From: Paenibacillus pasadenensis DSM 19293 | GTDB taxonomy: Bacteria; Bacillota; Bacilli; Paenibacillales; Paenibacillaceae | Reading direction: 5' to 3' | Length of the DNA stretch: 64,000 nucleotides | Assembly: GCF_000422485.1 (NCBI RefSeq) | Contig: NZ_AULW01000058.1 | Span: 1-64,000, forward strand | In this document: positions 41,592 through 53,474 of the stretch, one piece after another | Position numbering within the stretch: the first letter of the stretch is position 1 | Layout: every line of letters begins with the position of its first letter | Made by a program: the position numbers and the translations under genes | Notes under the pieces: generated by a model | The model's input: only the letters and a program-made list of their open reading frames with translations | Databases searched by the model: none | Told to the model about the DNA's origin: nothing

Positions 41592-42011
41592 ATGCCAACT
41601 ATCAACCAACTGGTCCGCAAAGGCCGTCAAGCTAAAGTGGTCAAGTCCAAATCGCCAGCACTGCAACGGGGTTTCAACGCCCTGAAACGTGAGGCTACGG
41701 AAATCAGCGCTCCTCAAAAACGTGGTGTCTGCACCCGTGTAGGTACGATGACTCCGAAAAAACCGAACTCCGCGCTTCGTAAGTATGCCCGTGTTCGTCT
41801 GACGAACAAAGTAGAGGTAACGGCTTACATTCCGGGTATCGGTCACAACCTCCAGGAGCACAGCGTCGTGCTGATCCGCGGCGGACGTGTAAAAGACCTT
41901 CCAGGCGTACGCTATCACATCGTTCGCGGCGCGCTCGACACGGCAGGCGTGAACAACCGTAAGCAAGCTCGCTCCAAGTACGGCGCGAAGCGTCCGAAAG
42001 TGAAGAAATAA
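41592..42011 (+). CDS. rpsL: 30S ribosomal protein S12
   Basis: 139 residues, decoding-site protein. The streptomycin-linked lysines are wild type in TPKKPNS and RVKDLPG. AAGGGGGTGG precedes the ATG at 41592; the family start [12 protein letters not shown] confirms it. Upstream in-frame residues belong to the leader. Confidence 0.97.
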   Translation: MPTINQLVRKGRQAKVVKSKSPALQRGFNALKREATEISAPQKRGVCTRVGTMTPKKPNSALRKYARVRLTNKVEVTAYIPGIGHNLQEHSVVLIRGGRVKDLPGVRYHIVRGALDTAGVNNRKQARSKYGAKRPKVKK

Positions 42012-42061
42012 GATTCGATTCATTTATACCAATAAGTATGAGGGAAAGGGGGACTTGCTAC

Positions 42062-42532
42062 ATGCCACGCAAAGGTCCTGTAACAAAACGCGACGTACTG
42101 CCGGATCCGATTTACAACAGCAAGCTCGTTACGCGTCTCATTAACCGCATCATGATCGACGGCAAACGCGGTGTTGCTGCAACACTGCTGTACGATGCCT
42201 TCAAACTGATTCAAGAACGTTCCGGCAAAGATCCGATGGAAGTGTTCGAAGCAGCCCTGAAGAACATCATGCCTGTACTGGAAGTTAAAGCTCGCCGCGT
42301 AGGCGGCTCGAACTACCAAGTGCCGATCGAAGTGAAGCCTGAGCGCCGTACCGCTCTCGGTCTTCGCTGGCTCGTGAACTACTCCCGCAATCGCGGCGAG
42401 AGAACGATGGAAGAGCGTCTGGCTGCTGAAATTCTCGACGCATCCAACAACACGGGCGCTGCGGTTAAGAAGCGCGAAGATACGCACAAAATGGCAGAGG
42501 CGAACAAGGCGTTCGCTCACTACCGCTGGTAG
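42062..42532 (+). CDS. rpsG: 30S ribosomal protein S7
   Basis: 156 residues, primary binder of the 16S 3' domain and, in E. coli, translational repressor of the str operon. Contains [16 protein letters not shown] and [22 protein letters not shown] lies upstream of the ATG at 42062; an earlier in-frame ATG (42038) would precede the ribosome site. Confidence 0.97.
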   Translation: MPRKGPVTKRDVLPDPIYNSKLVTRLINRIMIDGKRGVAATLLYDAFKLIQERSGKDPMEVFEAALKNIMPVLEVKARRVGGSNYQVPIEVKPERRTALGLRWLVNYSRNRGERTMEERLAAEILDASNNTGAAVKKREDTHKMAEANKAFAHYRW

Positions 42533-42570
42533 AATCCTAAAGCAGTACCAATTTGAAAGGAGACATTCCA

Positions 42571-44646
42571 ATGGCAAGAGAGTTCTCCTTGGCAAATACG
42601 CGTAACATCGGGATCATGGCGCATATTGATGCGGGCAAGACCACGACCACGGAACGGATCCTGTTCTACACAGGCCGTACCCACAAAATCGGCGAAGTGC
42701 ATGAAGGCGCGGCGACGATGGACTGGATGGAGCAGGAACAAGAGCGCGGCATCACGATTACGTCTGCCGCGACGACTGCTCAGTGGAAGGGCAACCGCAT
42801 CAATATCATCGACACCCCGGGACACGTTGACTTCACCGTTGAAGTCGAGCGTTCCCTGCGCGTATTGGACGGGGCGGTTGGTGTATTCAGTGCGAAAGAA
42901 GGCGTAGAACCTCAGTCCGAAACCGTATGGCGTCAGGCTGACCGTTACAACGTTCCTCGGATTGCTTACATCAACAAAATGGACATCATCGGCGCGGACT
43001 TCCTGAATGTCATCAAAGACATGCGGGAACGCCTGCAAGCCAATGCTGTTGCGATCCAACTGCCGATCGGCGCCGAGAACGATTTCGTCGGCGTGGTCGA
43101 CCTGGTGGAACGCGTCGCCTACAAATACAAAGACGACCTCGGCAAAGATCCGGAGCAAGTCGAGATCCCAGCCGATCTGGTCGATCAAGCAGAAGTACTC
43201 CGTGCGGAACTGGTTGAGAGAGTGGCCGAGCTGGACGAAGAACTCATGATGAAGTATCTGGAAGGCGAAGAAATTTCCGTTCCAGAACTTAAAGCAGCGC
43301 TCCGCAAGGGCGTTGTCGAAGTGAAGATCTTCCCTGTCATCGCTGGCTCCTCTTACCGTAACAAAGGCGTGCAAATGATGCTGGATGCCGTAGTCGACTA
43401 CCTGCCGGCTCCGATCGACGTTCCAGCGATCAAGGGCACCCTTGAAGACGGAACCGAGACGACTCGCGAGTCTTCCGACGAAGCGCCGTTCGCGGCTCTC
43501 GCATTCAAGATCATGACGGATCCGTTCGTCGGAAAACTGACCTTCTTCCGCGTTTACTCCGGCGTATTGAACTCCGGTTCCTACGTTGTCAACGCCACGA
43601 AGGACAAGCGCGAGCGGGTCGGCCGTATTCTTCAAATGCATGCGAACAGCCGTCAGGAGATCAGCTCGGTCTACGCCGGCGACATCGCCGCAGCCGTAGG
43701 CCTTAAAGATACGACGACGGGCGACACGCTTTGCGACGAGAAGAATCCGGTCATCCTTGAATCCATGAACTTCCCTGAGCCTGTCATCCAGCTCGCGGTC
43801 GAGCCGAAAACCAAGGCTGACCAAGACAAGATGGGCATCGCTCTGCAGAAGCTCTCGGAAGAGGATCCGACGTTCCGCGCTCATACGGACGAAGAAACGG
43901 GTCAAACGATCATCGCGGGCATGGGTGAGCTTCACCTGGAGATCCTCGTTGACCGCATGCTCCGTGAATTCAAAGTAGAGACGAACGTCGGCAAGCCGCA
44001 AGTCGCTTACCGTGAGACCTTCCGTCAAGCGGCTAAAGTCGAAGGCAAATTCGTTCGTCAATCCGGCGGCCGCGGTCAATTCGGCCACGTATGGATCGAA
44101 TTCGAGCCGCTCGAGCCAGGCAGCGGTTTTGTCTTCGAGAACAAAGTCGTCGGCGGCGTCGTTCCTCGCGAATTCATCGGCCCGACTCAAGCGGGTATCG
44201 AAGAGGCCATGAAAAACGGTGTCCTCGCCGGCTTCCCGCTCGTCGACATCAAAGCTACGATCTTCGACGGTTCGTACCATGACGTCGACTCCTCGGAGAT
44301 GGCGTTCAAGATCGCAGGCTCCATGGCCCTCAAAGCCGCGAAAGACAAATGTAAGCCTGTCATTCTCGAGCCGATCATGAAGGTCGAAGTCACGATTCCG
44401 GAAGAGTACATGGGCGACGTCATGGGCATGCTGAACTCCCGTCGCGGACGCATTGAAGGCATGGATTCGCGCGGTGGCGCGCAAATCGTACGTGCCAAGG
44501 TGCCTCTTGCCGAGATGTTCGGTTACTCCACGACTCTGCGTTCCGGTACTCAAGGACGCGGCGTGTTCTCCATGGAGCTGTCGCACTATGAAGAAGTTCC
44601 AAAATCGATCCAGGAAGAGATTGTCTCCAAGAGCAAATCGGAGTAA
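42571..44646 (+). CDS. fusA: elongation factor G
   Basis: 691 residues, translocation GTPase. G1 AHIDAGKT, G2 within [11 protein letters not shown]3 DTPGH, G4 NKMD; domains II-V follow, including [11 protein letters not shown] (domain IV) and [10 protein letters not shown] near the C terminus. AAAGGAGA precedes the ATG. Confidence 0.98.
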   Translation: MAREFSLANTRNIGIMAHIDAGKTTTTERILFYTGRTHKIGEVHEGAATMDWMEQEQERGITITSAATTAQWKGNRINIIDTPGHVDFTVEVERSLRVLDGAVGVFSAKEGVEPQSETVWRQADRYNVPRIAYINKMDIIGADFLNVIKDMRERLQANAVAIQLPIGAENDFVGVVDLVERVAYKYKDDLGKDPEQVEIPADLVDQAEVLRAELVERVAELDEELMMKYLEGEEISVPELKAALRKGVVEVKIFPVIAGSSYRNKGVQMMLDAVVDYLPAPIDVPAIKGTLEDGTETTRESSDEAPFAALAFKIMTDPFVGKLTFFRVYSGVLNSGSYVVNATKDKRERVGRILQMHANSRQEISSVYAGDIAAAVGLKDTTTGDTLCDEKNPVILESMNFPEPVIQLAVEPKTKADQDKMGIALQKLSEEDPTFRAHTDEETGQTIIAGMGELHLEILVDRMLREFKVETNVGKPQVAYRETFRQAAKVEGKFVRQSGGRGQFGHVWIEFEPLEPGSGFVFENKVVGGVVPREFIGPTQAGIEEAMKNGVLAGFPLVDIKATIFDGSYHDVDSSEMAFKIAGSMALKAAKDKCKPVILEPIMKVEVTIPEEYMGDVMGMLNSRRGRIEGMDSRGGAQIVRAKVPLAEMFGYSTTLRSGTQGRGVFSMELSHYEEVPKSIQEEIVSKSKSE

Positions 44647-44664
44647 TCTCAAGATAGGTTCGCT

Positions 44665-44708
44665 GTGACAGGCCGTGCCTGCCGCTCGAGCGGTGAACGG
44701 TCTGTCAC
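44665..44708 (+). other. stem-loop in the fusA-tuf gap
   Basis: GTGACAG / CTGTCAC and CCGT / ACGG form a two-part stem around an inner GCCGCTCGAGCGG. It ends 41 nt before tuf and has no T-run. It may protect or process the very abundant tuf message. Confidence 0.5.
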
Positions 44709-44749
44709 CTAACATAAACTTTCCTGACCTTGAAGGAGGATTAAGTTCA

Positions 44750-45940
44750 ATGGCAAAGGCTAAATTTGAACGTACTAAACCCCACGTTAACATTGGCACC
44801 ATCGGTCACGTCGACCACGGCAAAACGACGCTGACGGCTGCCATCACGACGGTTCTTTCCAAAAAATACGGCGGCGCGGCAATCGCGTTCGACCAAATCG
44901 ACAAAGCTCCAGAAGAGCGCGAGCGCGGCATCACGATCTCGACGGCACACGTCGAGTACGAGACGCCTAACCGCCACTACGCTCACGTTGACTGCCCAGG
45001 CCACGCCGACTATGTTAAAAACATGATCACCGGCGCAGCTCAAATGGACGGCGCGATCCTGGTTGTATCCGCAGCTGACGGCCCTATGCCGCAAACGCGC
45101 GAGCACATCCTGCTCTCCCGCCAAGTCGGCGTTCCTTACATCGTCGTATTCCTGAACAAATGCGACATGGTTGAAGACGAAGAGCTCCTCGAGCTGGTTG
45201 AGATGGAAGTTCGCGACCTCCTCAACGAGTACGAGTTCCCAGGCGACGACACGCCGATCATCCGCGGCGCTGCTCGTGAAGCCCTGCAAAACCCAGACGG
45301 TCCATGGGCTGATAAAATCATCGAGCTCTTCGAGCAAGTTGATACGTACATCCCGACTCCTGAGCGCGACACGGCGAAGCCTTTCCTGATGCCAGTCGAG
45401 GACGTGTTCACGATCACGGGCCGCGGTACGGTTGCAACTGGCCGTATCGACCGCGGTACGGTCAAAGTCTCCGACGAGGTCGAAATCATCGGTCTTGCTG
45501 AAGAATCCCGCAAATCCGTCGTTACGGGCGTTGAAATGTTCCGTAAGCTGATGGACTCCGCTCAAGCTGGCGACAACATCGGCGCCCTGCTTCGCGGCGT
45601 TGACCGTAAAGACATCGAGCGCGGACAAGTTCTGGCCAAGCCAGGCTCCGTTAAGCCGCACACGAACTTCACGGCTCAAATCTACGTCCTGACCAAAGAA
45701 GAGGGCGGACGCCACAAGCCTTTCTTCACGGGCTACCGTCCACAGTTCTACTTCCGCACGACGGACGTAACGGGCATCATCAACCTGCCGGAAGGTACGG
45801 AAATGGTTATGCCTGGCGACAACATCACCGTTACGGTTGAGCTGATCGCTCCAATCGCAATCGAAGAAGGCACGCGCTTCTCGATCCGCGAAGGCGGCCG
45901 TACGGTAGGCGCTGGCGCCGTAGCAACAATCCAAAAATAA
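44750..45940 (+). CDS. tuf: elongation factor Tu
   Basis: 396 residues, delivers aminoacyl-tRNA. G1 GHVDHGKT, G3 DCPGH, G4 NKCD, and GRGTVATGR at the domain II entry. Codon use is strongly biased to a few codons. AAGGAGGA lies 10 nt before the ATG at 44750. Last gene of the str operon. Confidence 0.98.
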   Translation: MAKAKFERTKPHVNIGTIGHVDHGKTTLTAAITTVLSKKYGGAAIAFDQIDKAPEERERGITISTAHVEYETPNRHYAHVDCPGHADYVKNMITGAAQMDGAILVVSAADGPMPQTREHILLSRQVGVPYIVVFLNKCDMVEDEELLELVEMEVRDLLNEYEFPGDDTPIIRGAAREALQNPDGPWADKIIELFEQVDTYIPTPERDTAKPFLMPVEDVFTITGRGTVATGRIDRGTVKVSDEVEIIGLAEESRKSVVTGVEMFRKLMDSAQAGDNIGALLRGVDRKDIERGQVLAKPGSVKPHTNFTAQIYVLTKEEGGRHKPFFTGYRPQFYFRTTDVTGIINLPEGTEMVMPGDNITVTVELIAPIAIEEGTRFSIREGGRTVGAGAVATIQK

Positions 45941-45968
45941 GCTTTCTGCAGCGTCAGCTGCAGCTTGC

Positions 45969-45999
45969 AAAATCCCCTGCCTCTCAGGCAGGGGATTTT
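45969..45999 (+). terminator. str operon terminator
   Basis: AAATCCCCTGCC / GGCAGGGGATTT with a short loop and five T. Confidence 0.93.
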
Positions 46000-46010
46000 T
46001 GTTTGAACGA

Positions 46011-46039
46011 TTGGATTCGATTCACTCCATTATTATAGA
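46011..46039 (+). promoter_or_regulatory. possible upstream promoter of the S10 operon
   Basis: TTGGAT (46011-46016), 17 bp, TATAGA (46034-46039), just after the tuf terminator. Confidence 0.4.
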
Positions 46040-46133
46040 AGAAACACGATCCGATCGAAGGAATCGAGGATGGAGCGAAAACGGCTTCCGGCATGGGAAA
46101 GGCAATGCAGCGCGGCAAGCTGGCATTTCCATG

Positions 46134-46162
46134 TTGCAATCGCCCATCCAACGTGATAAACT
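46134..46162 (+). promoter_or_regulatory. main promoter of the S10 operon
   Basis: TTGCAA (46134-46139), 17 bp, TAAACT (46157-46162) with the extended -10 TGA before it. It drives the long S10-spc-alpha array. Confidence 0.68.
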
Positions 46163-46167
46163 ATTGT

Positions 46168-46607
<440 letters not shown>

Positions 46608-46653
46608 GTTATCCACAAGCGAAAGCTAAGTGAGAACGAAAAGAGGTGTCAAC

Positions 46654-47277
46654 ATGAAGGGTATCTTAGGCAAAAAGATCGGTATGACGCAAGTGTTCAC
46701 AGCTGAAGGTAACGTCGTGCCAGTCACGGTTATCGAAGCCGGTCCATGCGTCATCCTGCAGAAGAAAGACCAAGAGAACGACGGCTACGAGGCGGTTCAA
46801 CTCGGCTTCTCCGACAAAAAGGAGAAAAACGCGACGAAACCTGCTATCGGCCATGCGAAAAAAGCCAATACGGCTCCTAAGCGCTACATTCGTGAAATTC
46901 GCGGCATTAACCTGGGCGAATATGAAGTTGGCCAAGAAATTAAAGCCGACGTATTCACGGAAGGCGAATTCGTTGACGTAACTGGCGTATCCAAGGGCAA
47001 AGGCTTCCAAGGCGTAATCAAGCGCTGGGGACAAAGCCGCGGCCCGATGGCGCACGGTTCCCGCTACCACCGCGGACCTGGTTCGATGGGCTCGATCCAA
47101 GCGAACCGCGTTCCAAAAGGCAAGCGCCTGCCAGGCCATATGGGCCACGAGACGATTACGATTCAAAAGCTTGAAGTCGTACGCGTCGATGCAGAGCGCA
47201 ATGTCCTGCTGGTTAAAGGCTCTATTCCGGGCCCTAGAAACAGCTTCGTAAAAATCAAACAAACGGTGAAGAAATAA
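46654..47277 (+). CDS. rplC: 50S ribosomal protein L3
   Basis: 207 residues. Early 23S binder near the peptidyl-transferase centre, with the extended loop [17 protein letters not shown]. Start [13 protein letters not shown] at ATG 46654, behind AAAAGAGGTG; an in-frame ATG at 46630 precedes the ribosome site. Confidence 0.97.
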   Translation: MKGILGKKIGMTQVFTAEGNVVPVTVIEAGPCVILQKKDQENDGYEAVQLGFSDKKEKNATKPAIGHAKKANTAPKRYIREIRGINLGEYEVGQEIKADVFTEGEFVDVTGVSKGKGFQGVIKRWGQSRGPMAHGSRYHRGPGSMGSIQANRVPKGKRLPGHMGHETITIQKLEVVRVDAERNVLLVKGSIPGPRNSFVKIKQTVKK

Positions 47278-47306
47278 GCACCGCCTGAAGAAAGGAGGAA
47301 CAAGCT

Positions 47307-47930
47307 ATGCCTAAAGTAGCTATCTTCAACGTGAGCGGCTCCCAAGTCGGCGACATCGAACTTTCCGAGCATGTCTTCGGCATCGAGCCTAACTCGCATG
47401 TCCTGCATAGCGCCGTTCTGCTTCAGCAAGCAGCCGAGCGCGCTGGCACGCACAAGACGAAAGGACGCTCCGAAGTACGCGGCGGCGGACGCAAGCCTTG
47501 GAAACAAAAAGGCACCGGCCGCGCTCGTCAGGGCTCGATCCGCTCCCCGCAATGGGTTGGCGGCGGCACTGTCTTCGGACCGACTCCGCGCAGCTACAGC
47601 TTCAAGCTGCCTAAGAAAGTTCGCCGTCTGGCGATTCGTTCGGCACTGTCTTCCAAAGTCATCGCAAGCGAGCTGATCGTTCTCGATCAACTGAGCTTCG
47701 AAGCTCCGAAGACGAAAGAGTTCAAAGCCGTGCTGAACAACCTCAAAGTCGGCCGCAAAGCGCTTGTCGTTACGGCTGAATTCGAGAACAACGTGGCTCT
47801 GTCCGCCCGCAATATTCCTGGAGTGAAGTTCGTCGCAGCTGATGGCATCAATGTTCTGGATGTGCTGTCGCACGACCAACTCATCATCACCAAGGATGCG
47901 GTCGAGAAAGTACAGGAGGTGCTTGCGTAA
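47307..47930 (+). CDS. rplD: 50S ribosomal protein L4
   Basis: 207 residues. Its long tunnel loop, [24 protein letters not shown], is intact, including the [10 protein letters not shown] part linked to macrolide resistance when mutated. GAAAGGAGG precedes the ATG. The stop shares one base with rplW (TAATG). Confidence 0.97.
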   Translation: MPKVAIFNVSGSQVGDIELSEHVFGIEPNSHVLHSAVLLQQAAERAGTHKTKGRSEVRGGGRKPWKQKGTGRARQGSIRSPQWVGGGTVFGPTPRSYSFKLPKKVRRLAIRSALSSKVIASELIVLDQLSFEAPKTKEFKAVLNNLKVGRKALVVTAEFENNVALSARNIPGVKFVAADGINVLDVLSHDQLIITKDAVEKVQEVLA

Positions 47931-48220
47931 TGAAGGATCCACGCGATATTATCAAGCGCCCGGTGATCACGGAACAAACGACTGAGCTCATGGGAGCAAA
48001 ACGCTATGTGTTCGAAGTCGACATCCGTGCGAACAAAACCGAGATCAAATCTGCTGTCGAGCAGATCTTCAATGTAAAGGTCAGCAGCGTAAACACGCTG
48101 CGCGTGCCGGCTAAGCCGAAGCGCTACGGCCGTCATTCCGGTTACACGTCCGAGTGGAAGAAAGCCTTCGTTCAACTGAGCGAAGACAGCAAAGAGCTGG
48201 AATTCTTCGAGTCGGTCTAA
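47930..48220 (+). CDS. rplW: 50S ribosomal protein L23
   Basis: 96 residues at the tunnel exit, docking site for trigger factor and [16 protein letters not shown] start and [14 protein letters not shown] loop. Its AGGAGGTG site lies inside rplD, so translation is coupled. Confidence 0.97.
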   Translation: MKDPRDIIKRPVITEQTTELMGAKRYVFEVDIRANKTEIKSAVEQIFNVKVSSVNTLRVPAKPKRYGRHSGYTSEWKKAFVQLSEDSKELEFFESV

Positions 48221-48246
48221 TCTGACGAGACAAGGAGGGAAACAAA

Positions 48247-49077
48247 GTGCCAATCAAGAAGTACAAACCGACTTCCCCGGCCCGTCGCGGCATGTCGGTC
48301 TCGACATTTGAAGAGATCACAACGAACGTACCGGAGAAATCGCTCCTGGCGCCGCTTTTCAAAAAAGCCGGCCGCAACAACCAGGGCAAAATTACGGTTC
48401 GCCACCACGGCGGCGGACATAAGCGCAAGTACCGCATCATCGACTTCAAGCGCAACAAGGATGGCATCGTAGGACGCGTAGCGACGATCGAGTATGATCC
48501 GAACCGCACCTCGAACATCGCGCTGATCCACTACGTCGATGGCGAGAAGCGCTACATCATCGCTCCTAAAGGCCTGAAAGTCGGCGACCAGATCGTTTCC
48601 GGTCCATCCGCCGACATCAAAGTGGGCAATGCGCTTCCACTGGAAAACATTCCGGTCGGTACGCTGATCCACAACATCGAAATGAAGCCTGGCAAAGGCG
48701 GACAACTCGTTCGCGCTGCCGGTACGGAAGCTCAGCTCCTCGGTAAAGAGGATGCATACGCGGTTATCCGTCTGACTTCCGGCGAGGTTCGCCGCATTCT
48801 GAAAACTTGCCGCGCTACGATCGGATCTGTTGGCAACGAGGATCACGAGCTCGTGAAAATCGGTAAAGCCGGCCGTTCCCGTTGGCTGGGCAAGCGTCCT
48901 GAAGTTCGCGGCGTCGTCATGAACCCGAACGATCACCCTCACGGTGGTGGTGAAGGCCGCGCTCCGATCGGACGCAAATCGCCTATGTCTCCTTGGGGCA
49001 AACCGACCCTCGGCGCCAAAACGCGGAAGAAGAAGAAAGCATCGAGCCAATATATTATTCGTCGCCGCACGAAATAA
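48247..49077 (+). CDS. rplB: 50S ribosomal protein L2
   Basis: 276 residues. The [21 protein letters not shown] segment contains the conserved histidine near the peptidyl-transferase centre. The start is GTG ([14 protein letters not shown]) with AAGGAGGGA 8 nt upstream. Confidence 0.97.
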   Translation: MPIKKYKPTSPARRGMSVSTFEEITTNVPEKSLLAPLFKKAGRNNQGKITVRHHGGGHKRKYRIIDFKRNKDGIVGRVATIEYDPNRTSNIALIHYVDGEKRYIIAPKGLKVGDQIVSGPSADIKVGNALPLENIPVGTLIHNIEMKPGKGGQLVRAAGTEAQLLGKEDAYAVIRLTSGEVRRILKTCRATIGSVGNEDHELVKIGKAGRSRWLGKRPEVRGVVMNPNDHPHGGGEGRAPIGRKSPMSPWGKPTLGAKTRKKKKASSQYIIRRRTK

Positions 49078-49096
49078 TAATCGCTTGAGCGACTGC

Positions 49097-49120
49097 GCGT
49101 GACGTAAGTCTGCGTCACGC
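49097..49120 (+). other. hairpin in the rplB-rpsS gap
   Basis: A perfect 8-bp stem GCGTGACG / CGTCACGC with an 8-nt loop sits in the 73-nt gap, with no T-run. Possibly a processing or stability element. Confidence 0.5.
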
Positions 49121-49150
49121 TAACGTCTCGAGGAAGGGAGGAACCACTTC

Positions 49151-49429
49151 ATGGGTCGTAGTTTGAAAAAAGGTCCTTTCATCGATGGGTACCTGCTGAA
49201 AAAGGTTGAAGAACTCAACGCTGCGAACAAAAAGACGGTGATCAAAACTTGGTCCCGCCGTTCCACGATCTTCCCGCAATTCATCGGACACACGCTGGCT
49301 GTTTACGACGGCCGCAAGCACGTGCCGGTCTATGTGACGGAAGACATGGTCGGACATAAGTTCGGCGAATTCGCACCGACTCGTACCTACAAAGGTCACG
49401 ACGACGACAAGAAAACGGGCAGACGCTAA
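49151..49429 (+). CDS. rpsS: 30S ribosomal protein S19
   Basis: 92 residues in the 30S head. [19 protein letters not shown] and the [16 protein letters not shown] tail are typical. GAAGGGAGG lies 10 nt before the ATG. Confidence 0.97.
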   Translation: MGRSLKKGPFIDGYLLKKVEELNAANKKTVIKTWSRRSTIFPQFIGHTLAVYDGRKHVPVYVTEDMVGHKFGEFAPTRTYKGHDDDKKTGRR

Positions 49430-49475
49430 GCCGCTGCCTTTCCATAATCAAGCTGTTTGAGAGGAGGTACCTGTC

Positions 49476-49811
49476 ATGGCAGAAGCAAGAGCACATGCTA
49501 ACCAAGTCCGCATCGCGCCACGCAAGGCTCAGCTCGTCGTTGATCTGATCCGCGGCAAGCAAGTCGGCGAAGCGATCGCGATCCTGCGCCACACTCCGCG
49601 CGCCGCGTCCCCGATCGTTGAGAAGCTGCTGAACTCGGCAATCGCCAACGCGGAGCACAACTACCAGCTGGACGTGAACAATCTGGTCGTATCCCAGGTA
49701 TTCGTCAACCAAGGTCCGACGATGAAACGGTTCATGCCGCGCGCTATGGGACGTGCAAGCCGCATCAACAAGCGCACCAGCCACATTACGCTGGTCGTAT
49801 CCGAAAAATAA
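49476..49811 (+). CDS. rplV: 50S ribosomal protein L22
   Basis: 111 residues; a beta-hairpin reaching the exit tunnel ([18 protein letters not shown]). GAGGAGGTA precedes the ATG. Confidence 0.97.
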   Translation: MAEARAHANQVRIAPRKAQLVVDLIRGKQVGEAIAILRHTPRAASPIVEKLLNSAIANAEHNYQLDVNNLVVSQVFVNQGPTMKRFMPRAMGRASRINKRTSHITLVVSEK

Positions 49812-49824
49812 GGAGGGATAACGA

Positions 49825-50490
49825 GTGGGTCAAAAGGTAAATCCGGTTGGTCTCCGGATCGGAGTCATCCGGGATTGGGAATCCAAATGGTACGCGGGTA
49901 AAGACTTCGGCACTCTTCTCATGGAAGATGTTCGAGTTCGCGAATTCCTTAAAGGAAAACTTAAAGACGCTGCTGTATCCCGCATCGAGATCGAGCGCGC
50001 GGCGAACCGCGTCAACGTCACGATCTACACGGCGAAGCCGGGTATGGTCATCGGCAAGGGCGGCTCCGAGGTGGAGAACCTCCGCAGCGAGCTGACTCGC
50101 ATCACGGGCGGCAAAAAAGTCCACATCAACATCTCCGAAATCAAGCAAGCGGATCTGGACGCAACGCTCGTTGCCGAAAGCATCGCTCAACAGCTGGAGC
50201 GCCGGACTTCGTTCCGCCGCGCCATGAAACAAGCTCTGCAACGTTCCATGCGCGCAGGCGCAAAAGGAATCAAGACTTCGGTCAGCGGCCGTCTCGGCGG
50301 CGCAGAGATCGCTCGTCAAGAAGGATACAGCGAAGGCACCGTTCCGCTTCATACGCTGCGCGCCGACATCGACTACGGCACGGCTGAAGCCCATACGACT
50401 TACGGCCGCATCGGCGTAAAAGTGTGGATCTACCGCGGTGAAATCCTTCCTTCTAAAAAGAAAGCAGCCGTCCAGGAAGGAGGCAACTAA
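49825..50490 (+). CDS. rpsC: 30S ribosomal protein S3
   Basis: 221 residues. The KH domain has [15 protein letters not shown]. The start is GTG ([13 protein letters not shown]) 13 nt after rplV, with GGAGGG ahead. Lies at the mRNA entry pore. Confidence 0.97.
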   Translation: MGQKVNPVGLRIGVIRDWESKWYAGKDFGTLLMEDVRVREFLKGKLKDAAVSRIEIERAANRVNVTIYTAKPGMVIGKGGSEVENLRSELTRITGGKKVHINISEIKQADLDATLVAESIAQQLERRTSFRRAMKQALQRSMRAGAKGIKTSVSGRLGGAEIARQEGYSEGTVPLHTLRADIDYGTAEAHTTYGRIGVKVWIYRGEILPSKKKAAVQEGGN

Positions 50491-50492
50491 TC

Positions 50493-50927
50493 ATGTTGGT
50501 ACCTAAACGCGTCAAACACCGCAAAGAACAACGCGGACATATGAAAGGTCGCGCTAAAGGCGGCACGGAAGTTCACTTCGGTGAATTCGGCCTGCAAGCG
50601 CTCGAACCGGGTTGGGTCACCAACCGTCAGATCGAGTCCGCTCGTATCGCTATGACCCGTTACATCAAGCGTGGCGGTAAGGTCTGGATCAAGATCTTCC
50701 CTTCCAAGCCGATCACCCAAAAGCCTCTCGAGGTGCGGATGGGTAGCGGTAAAGGTAACGTTGAGAAATGGGTTTCCGTCGTGAAGCCTGGCAAAGTGAT
50801 GTTCGAGCTTGCCGGCGTATCCGAGGAAATCGCTCGCGAAGCAATGCGCCTTGCGGCCCACAAGCTCCCGGTTAAAACGAAGTTTGTGAAACGCGAAGAA
50901 GTGGGTGGTGAAGCAAATGAAAGCTAG
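50493..50927 (+). CDS. rplP: 50S ribosomal protein L16
   Basis: 144 residues, near the A-site tRNA elbow. [15 protein letters not shown] and the [20 protein letters not shown] block match. Only 2 nt from rpsC; its GGAAGGAGG lies within the rpsC end. Confidence 0.97.
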   Translation: MLVPKRVKHRKEQRGHMKGRAKGGTEVHFGEFGLQALEPGWVTNRQIESARIAMTRYIKRGGKVWIKIFPSKPITQKPLEVRMGSGKGNVEKWVSVVKPGKVMFELAGVSEEIAREAMRLAAHKLPVKTKFVKREEVGGEANES

Positions 50928-51117
50928 TGAATTCCGCAACCTGACCACTGATGAGCTCAACCAAAAGGTTGCCGGCTTTAAAGAAGAGCTGTTCAACCTC
51001 CGCTTCCAACTGGCTACGGGCCAGCTGGACAACCCGACGCGCATCAGCGCCGTTCGGAAAGAAATCGCACGTGCCAAAACGGTACTGCGCCAAAGAGAAC
51101 TGGGAATCAGCAGCTAA
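50917..51117 (+). CDS. rpmC: 50S ribosomal protein L29
   Basis: 66 residues, two helices at the tunnel exit: [18 protein letters not shown] and [21 protein letters not shown] 50917 overlaps the rplP end by 11 nt; a reading from 50905 would add four residues absent in relatives. Confidence 0.96.
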   Translation: MKASEFRNLTTDELNQKVAGFKEELFNLRFQLATGQLDNPTRISAVRKEIARAKTVLRQRELGISS

Positions 51118-51164
51118 TTCAGCCGCGTGCTTATACACGCCCAGCCTGAGGAAGGAGGATGAAC

Positions 51165-51428
51165 ATGAGCGAACGCAACAACCGCAAAGTTCAGATTGGC
51201 AAAGTGGTCAGCGACAAAATGGATAAAACGATCGTGGTGGCTGTAGAAACCTACAAAAAACATGATCTGTACCATAAACGCATCAAGTACACGAAGAAAT
51301 TCAAAGCCCATGACGAGAACAACACCGCGAAAATCGGTGACACGGTTAAAATCATGGAAACTCGCCCGCTGTCGAAAGACAAGCGTTGGAGACTGGTCCA
51401 AGTCGTAGAAGAAGCCGTAATCCTCTAA
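51165..51428 (+). CDS. rpsQ: 30S ribosomal protein S17
   Basis: 87 residues, OB fold: [14 protein letters not shown] and [19 protein letters not shown] 51165 (MSERNNRK) is 6 nt after AAGGAGG; the in-frame ATG at 51159 abuts the ribosome site. A small GCGTG/CACGC hairpin (51125-51140) fills the gap before it. Confidence 0.97.
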   Translation: MSERNNRKVQIGKVVSDKMDKTIVVAVETYKKHDLYHKRIKYTKKFKAHDENNTAKIGDTVKIMETRPLSKDKRWRLVQVVEEAVIL

Positions 51429-51466
51429 TACGATTCGACCATCAAGTTTGAAAGGAGGACATTTCA

Positions 51467-51835
51467 ATGATTCAACCTTTTACACGCCTTGCGGTTGCTG
51501 ACAACTCCGGCGCGAAAGAACTGATGTGCATCCGCGTACTGGGTGGTACGGGACGTCGTGTAGGACACATCGGTGATCTGATCGTTTGCTCGGTCAAACA
51601 AGCAACACCCGGTGGCGTTGTCAAAAAAGGCGATGTAGTCAAAGCGGTTATCGTTCGCACGAAGCGCACGGTTCGCCGCAAGGACGGTTCCTACATCGCA
51701 TTCGACGAGAATGCAGCTGTTGTCGTGAAGGAAGACAAATCCCCTCGCGGTACCCGTATCTTCGGGCCAGTTGCGCGCGAACTTCGTGAAAAAGACTTCA
51801 TGAAGATCGTATCGCTTGCACCGGAAGTTATCTAA
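51467..51835 (+). CDS. rplN: 50S ribosomal protein L14
   Basis: 122 residues at the subunit interface; target surface of ribosome silencing factor RsfS in bacteria. [18 protein letters not shown] and [14 protein letters not shown] match. AAAGGAGGA precedes the ATG. Confidence 0.97.
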   Translation: MIQPFTRLAVADNSGAKELMCIRVLGGTGRRVGHIGDLIVCSVKQATPGGVVKKGDVVKAVIVRTKRTVRRKDGSYIAFDENAAVVVKEDKSPRGTRIFGPVARELREKDFMKIVSLAPEVI

Positions 51836-51872
51836 TCTAGCTGCGTGATTCAAGGAGCAGGAGGTGTAACAC

Positions 51873-52226
51873 ATGCCAAAGGTTAAAAAAGTTCTGGAAT
51901 CCCACAACAACAAGCTGCACGTGAAAAAGGACGATACCGTTATCGTCATCACGGGCAAAGATAAAGGCAAAAAAGGCCGCGTCATCGCAGCTTACCCTCG
52001 TGAGAACCGCGTTCTGGTCGAAGGTGTGAACATGGTGAAGAAGCATTCGCGTCCTTCCCAAGCGAACCCTCAGGGCGGCATCATCGAGCAAGAGGCTCCG
52101 ATCCATGTATCCAACGTGATGCACGTGGATCCGAAGAGCGGAAACGTAACCCGCATCGGCTACAAAGTGCTGGACAACGGCAAGAAAGTCCGCGTTGCGA
52201 AGCGTTCCGGCGAGGTTATCGACTAA
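51873..52226 (+). CDS. rplX: 50S ribosomal protein L24
   Basis: 117 residues, assembly initiator with an N-terminal KOW motif ([17 protein letters not shown]). AGGAGGTG precedes the ATG. Confidence 0.97.
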   Translation: MPKVKKVLESHNNKLHVKKDDTVIVITGKDKGKKGRVIAAYPRENRVLVEGVNMVKKHSRPSQANPQGGIIEQEAPIHVSNVMHVDPKSGNVTRIGYKVLDNGKKVRVAKRSGEVID

Positions 52227-52257
52227 TTATTCTTTACGGAAAGGAGGACCCTTTACC

Positions 52258-52800
52258 ATGGCAGCAAGAATGAAAGAGCGTTTCCTGAACGATGTGACTC
52301 CTGCTCTGATGCAGAAGTTCAACTACTCGACTGTAATGCAGGTGCCGAAGATCGAGAAAGTCGTCATCAACATGGGCGTAGGCGAAGCAGTCGCCAACTC
52401 CAAAGTGCTTGATACGGCCGTCGAAGATCTCCGCCTCATCTCCGGTCAAAAGCCGGTTATCACGCGCGCGAAGAAGTCGATCGCAGGCTTCAAGCTTCGT
52501 GAGAACATGCCGATCGGGGTTAAAGTAACGCTGCGCGGCGACCGCATGTACTACTTCCTCGACAAGCTGTTCAACACCGCGCTTCCGCGCGTACGCGACT
52601 TCCGCGGCGTATCGACCAAAGCTTTCGACGGTCGCGGCAACTACACCCTCGGTCTTAAAGAGCAGCTGATCTTCCCGGAGGTCGAATACGACAAAGTCGA
52701 TAAAGTCCGCGGCATGGACGTCGTTATCGTAACGACGGCGAAGTCGGACGAAGAATCCCGTGAGCTGCTGACCCAACTGGGAATGCCGTTCGCGAAGTAA
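52258..52800 (+). CDS. rplE: 50S ribosomal protein L5
   Basis: 180 residues; binds 5S rRNA and contacts P-site t[30 protein letters not shown] and the [15 protein letters not shown] block are present. ATG 52258 follows AAGGAGGACC. Confidence 0.97.
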   Translation: MAARMKERFLNDVTPALMQKFNYSTVMQVPKIEKVVINMGVGEAVANSKVLDTAVEDLRLISGQKPVITRAKKSIAGFKLRENMPIGVKVTLRGDRMYYFLDKLFNTALPRVRDFRGVSTKAFDGRGNYTLGLKEQLIFPEVEYDKVDKVRGMDVVIVTTAKSDEESRELLTQLGMPFAK

Positions 52801-52827
52801 TCGCCAATCAGGAGGTGTAATACCAAA

Positions 52828-53013
52828 GTGGCTAAAACTTCGATGAAAATAAAGCAACAACGCACGCCGAAGTTCAAGGTTCGTGCCTACACGCGCTGCG
52901 AGCGCTGCGGACGTCCTCACTCGGTTCTGCAGAAGTTTAAAATTTGCCGGATTTGTTTCCGTGAATTAGCATACAAAGGCCAGATTCCTGGCGTGAAGAA
53001 GGCCAGCTGGTAA
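52828..53013 (+). CDS. rpsN: 30S ribosomal protein S14, zinc type
   Basis: 61 residues, the short zinc-binding form (C24, C27, C40, C43 in CERCG and CRICF). GTG start with GGAGGTG upstream. Bacillales often keep a zinc-independent paralogue elsewhere. Confidence 0.97.
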   Translation: MAKTSMKIKQQRTPKFKVRAYTRCERCGRPHSVLQKFKICRICFRELAYKGQIPGVKKASW

Positions 53014-53045
53014 TCCGTCTTAGTTAGGGAAGGAGGTACACAAGA

Positions 53046-53444
53046 ATGGTTATGTCTGATCCGATCGCAGATATGCTTACCCGTATCCGCAATGCGAATC
53101 TTGTCCGTCATGAAACCGTTGAAATGCCCGCTTCGAAAATCAAGAAGCAAATCGCTGATATTCTGAAGCGTGAGGGCTTCATTCGTGACGCTGAATATAT
53201 CGAGGACAGCAAGCAAGGGATGATCCGTATTTTCTTGAAATACGGCTCCAACAACGAGCGCGTCATCACGGGCCTCAAGCGCATCAGCAAGCCTGGCCTG
53301 CGCGTCTACACGAAATCGGGCGAAATCCCGCGCGTACTCGGCGGTCTCGGCATCGCGATTATCTCCACGTCCAAGGGAGTTATGACCGACAAGGAAGCTC
53401 GTCAAGGCAAAGCTGGCGGCGAAGTCGTCTGCTACGTCTGGTAA
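53046..53444 (+). CDS. rpsH: 30S ribosomal protein S8
   Basis: 132 residues, binder of 16S helix 21 and, in E. coli, repressor of the spc operon. [17 protein letters not shown] and [18 protein letters not shown] are typical. AAGGAGGTA precedes the ATG. Confidence 0.97.
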   Translation: MVMSDPIADMLTRIRNANLVRHETVEMPASKIKKQIADILKREGFIRDAEYIEDSKQGMIRIFLKYGSNNERVITGLKRISKPGLRVYTKSGEIPRVLGGLGIAIISTSKGVMTDKEARQGKAGGEVVCYVW

Positions 53445-53474
53445 TCTAAAGCTACAGCGATAGGAGGTGCAACA

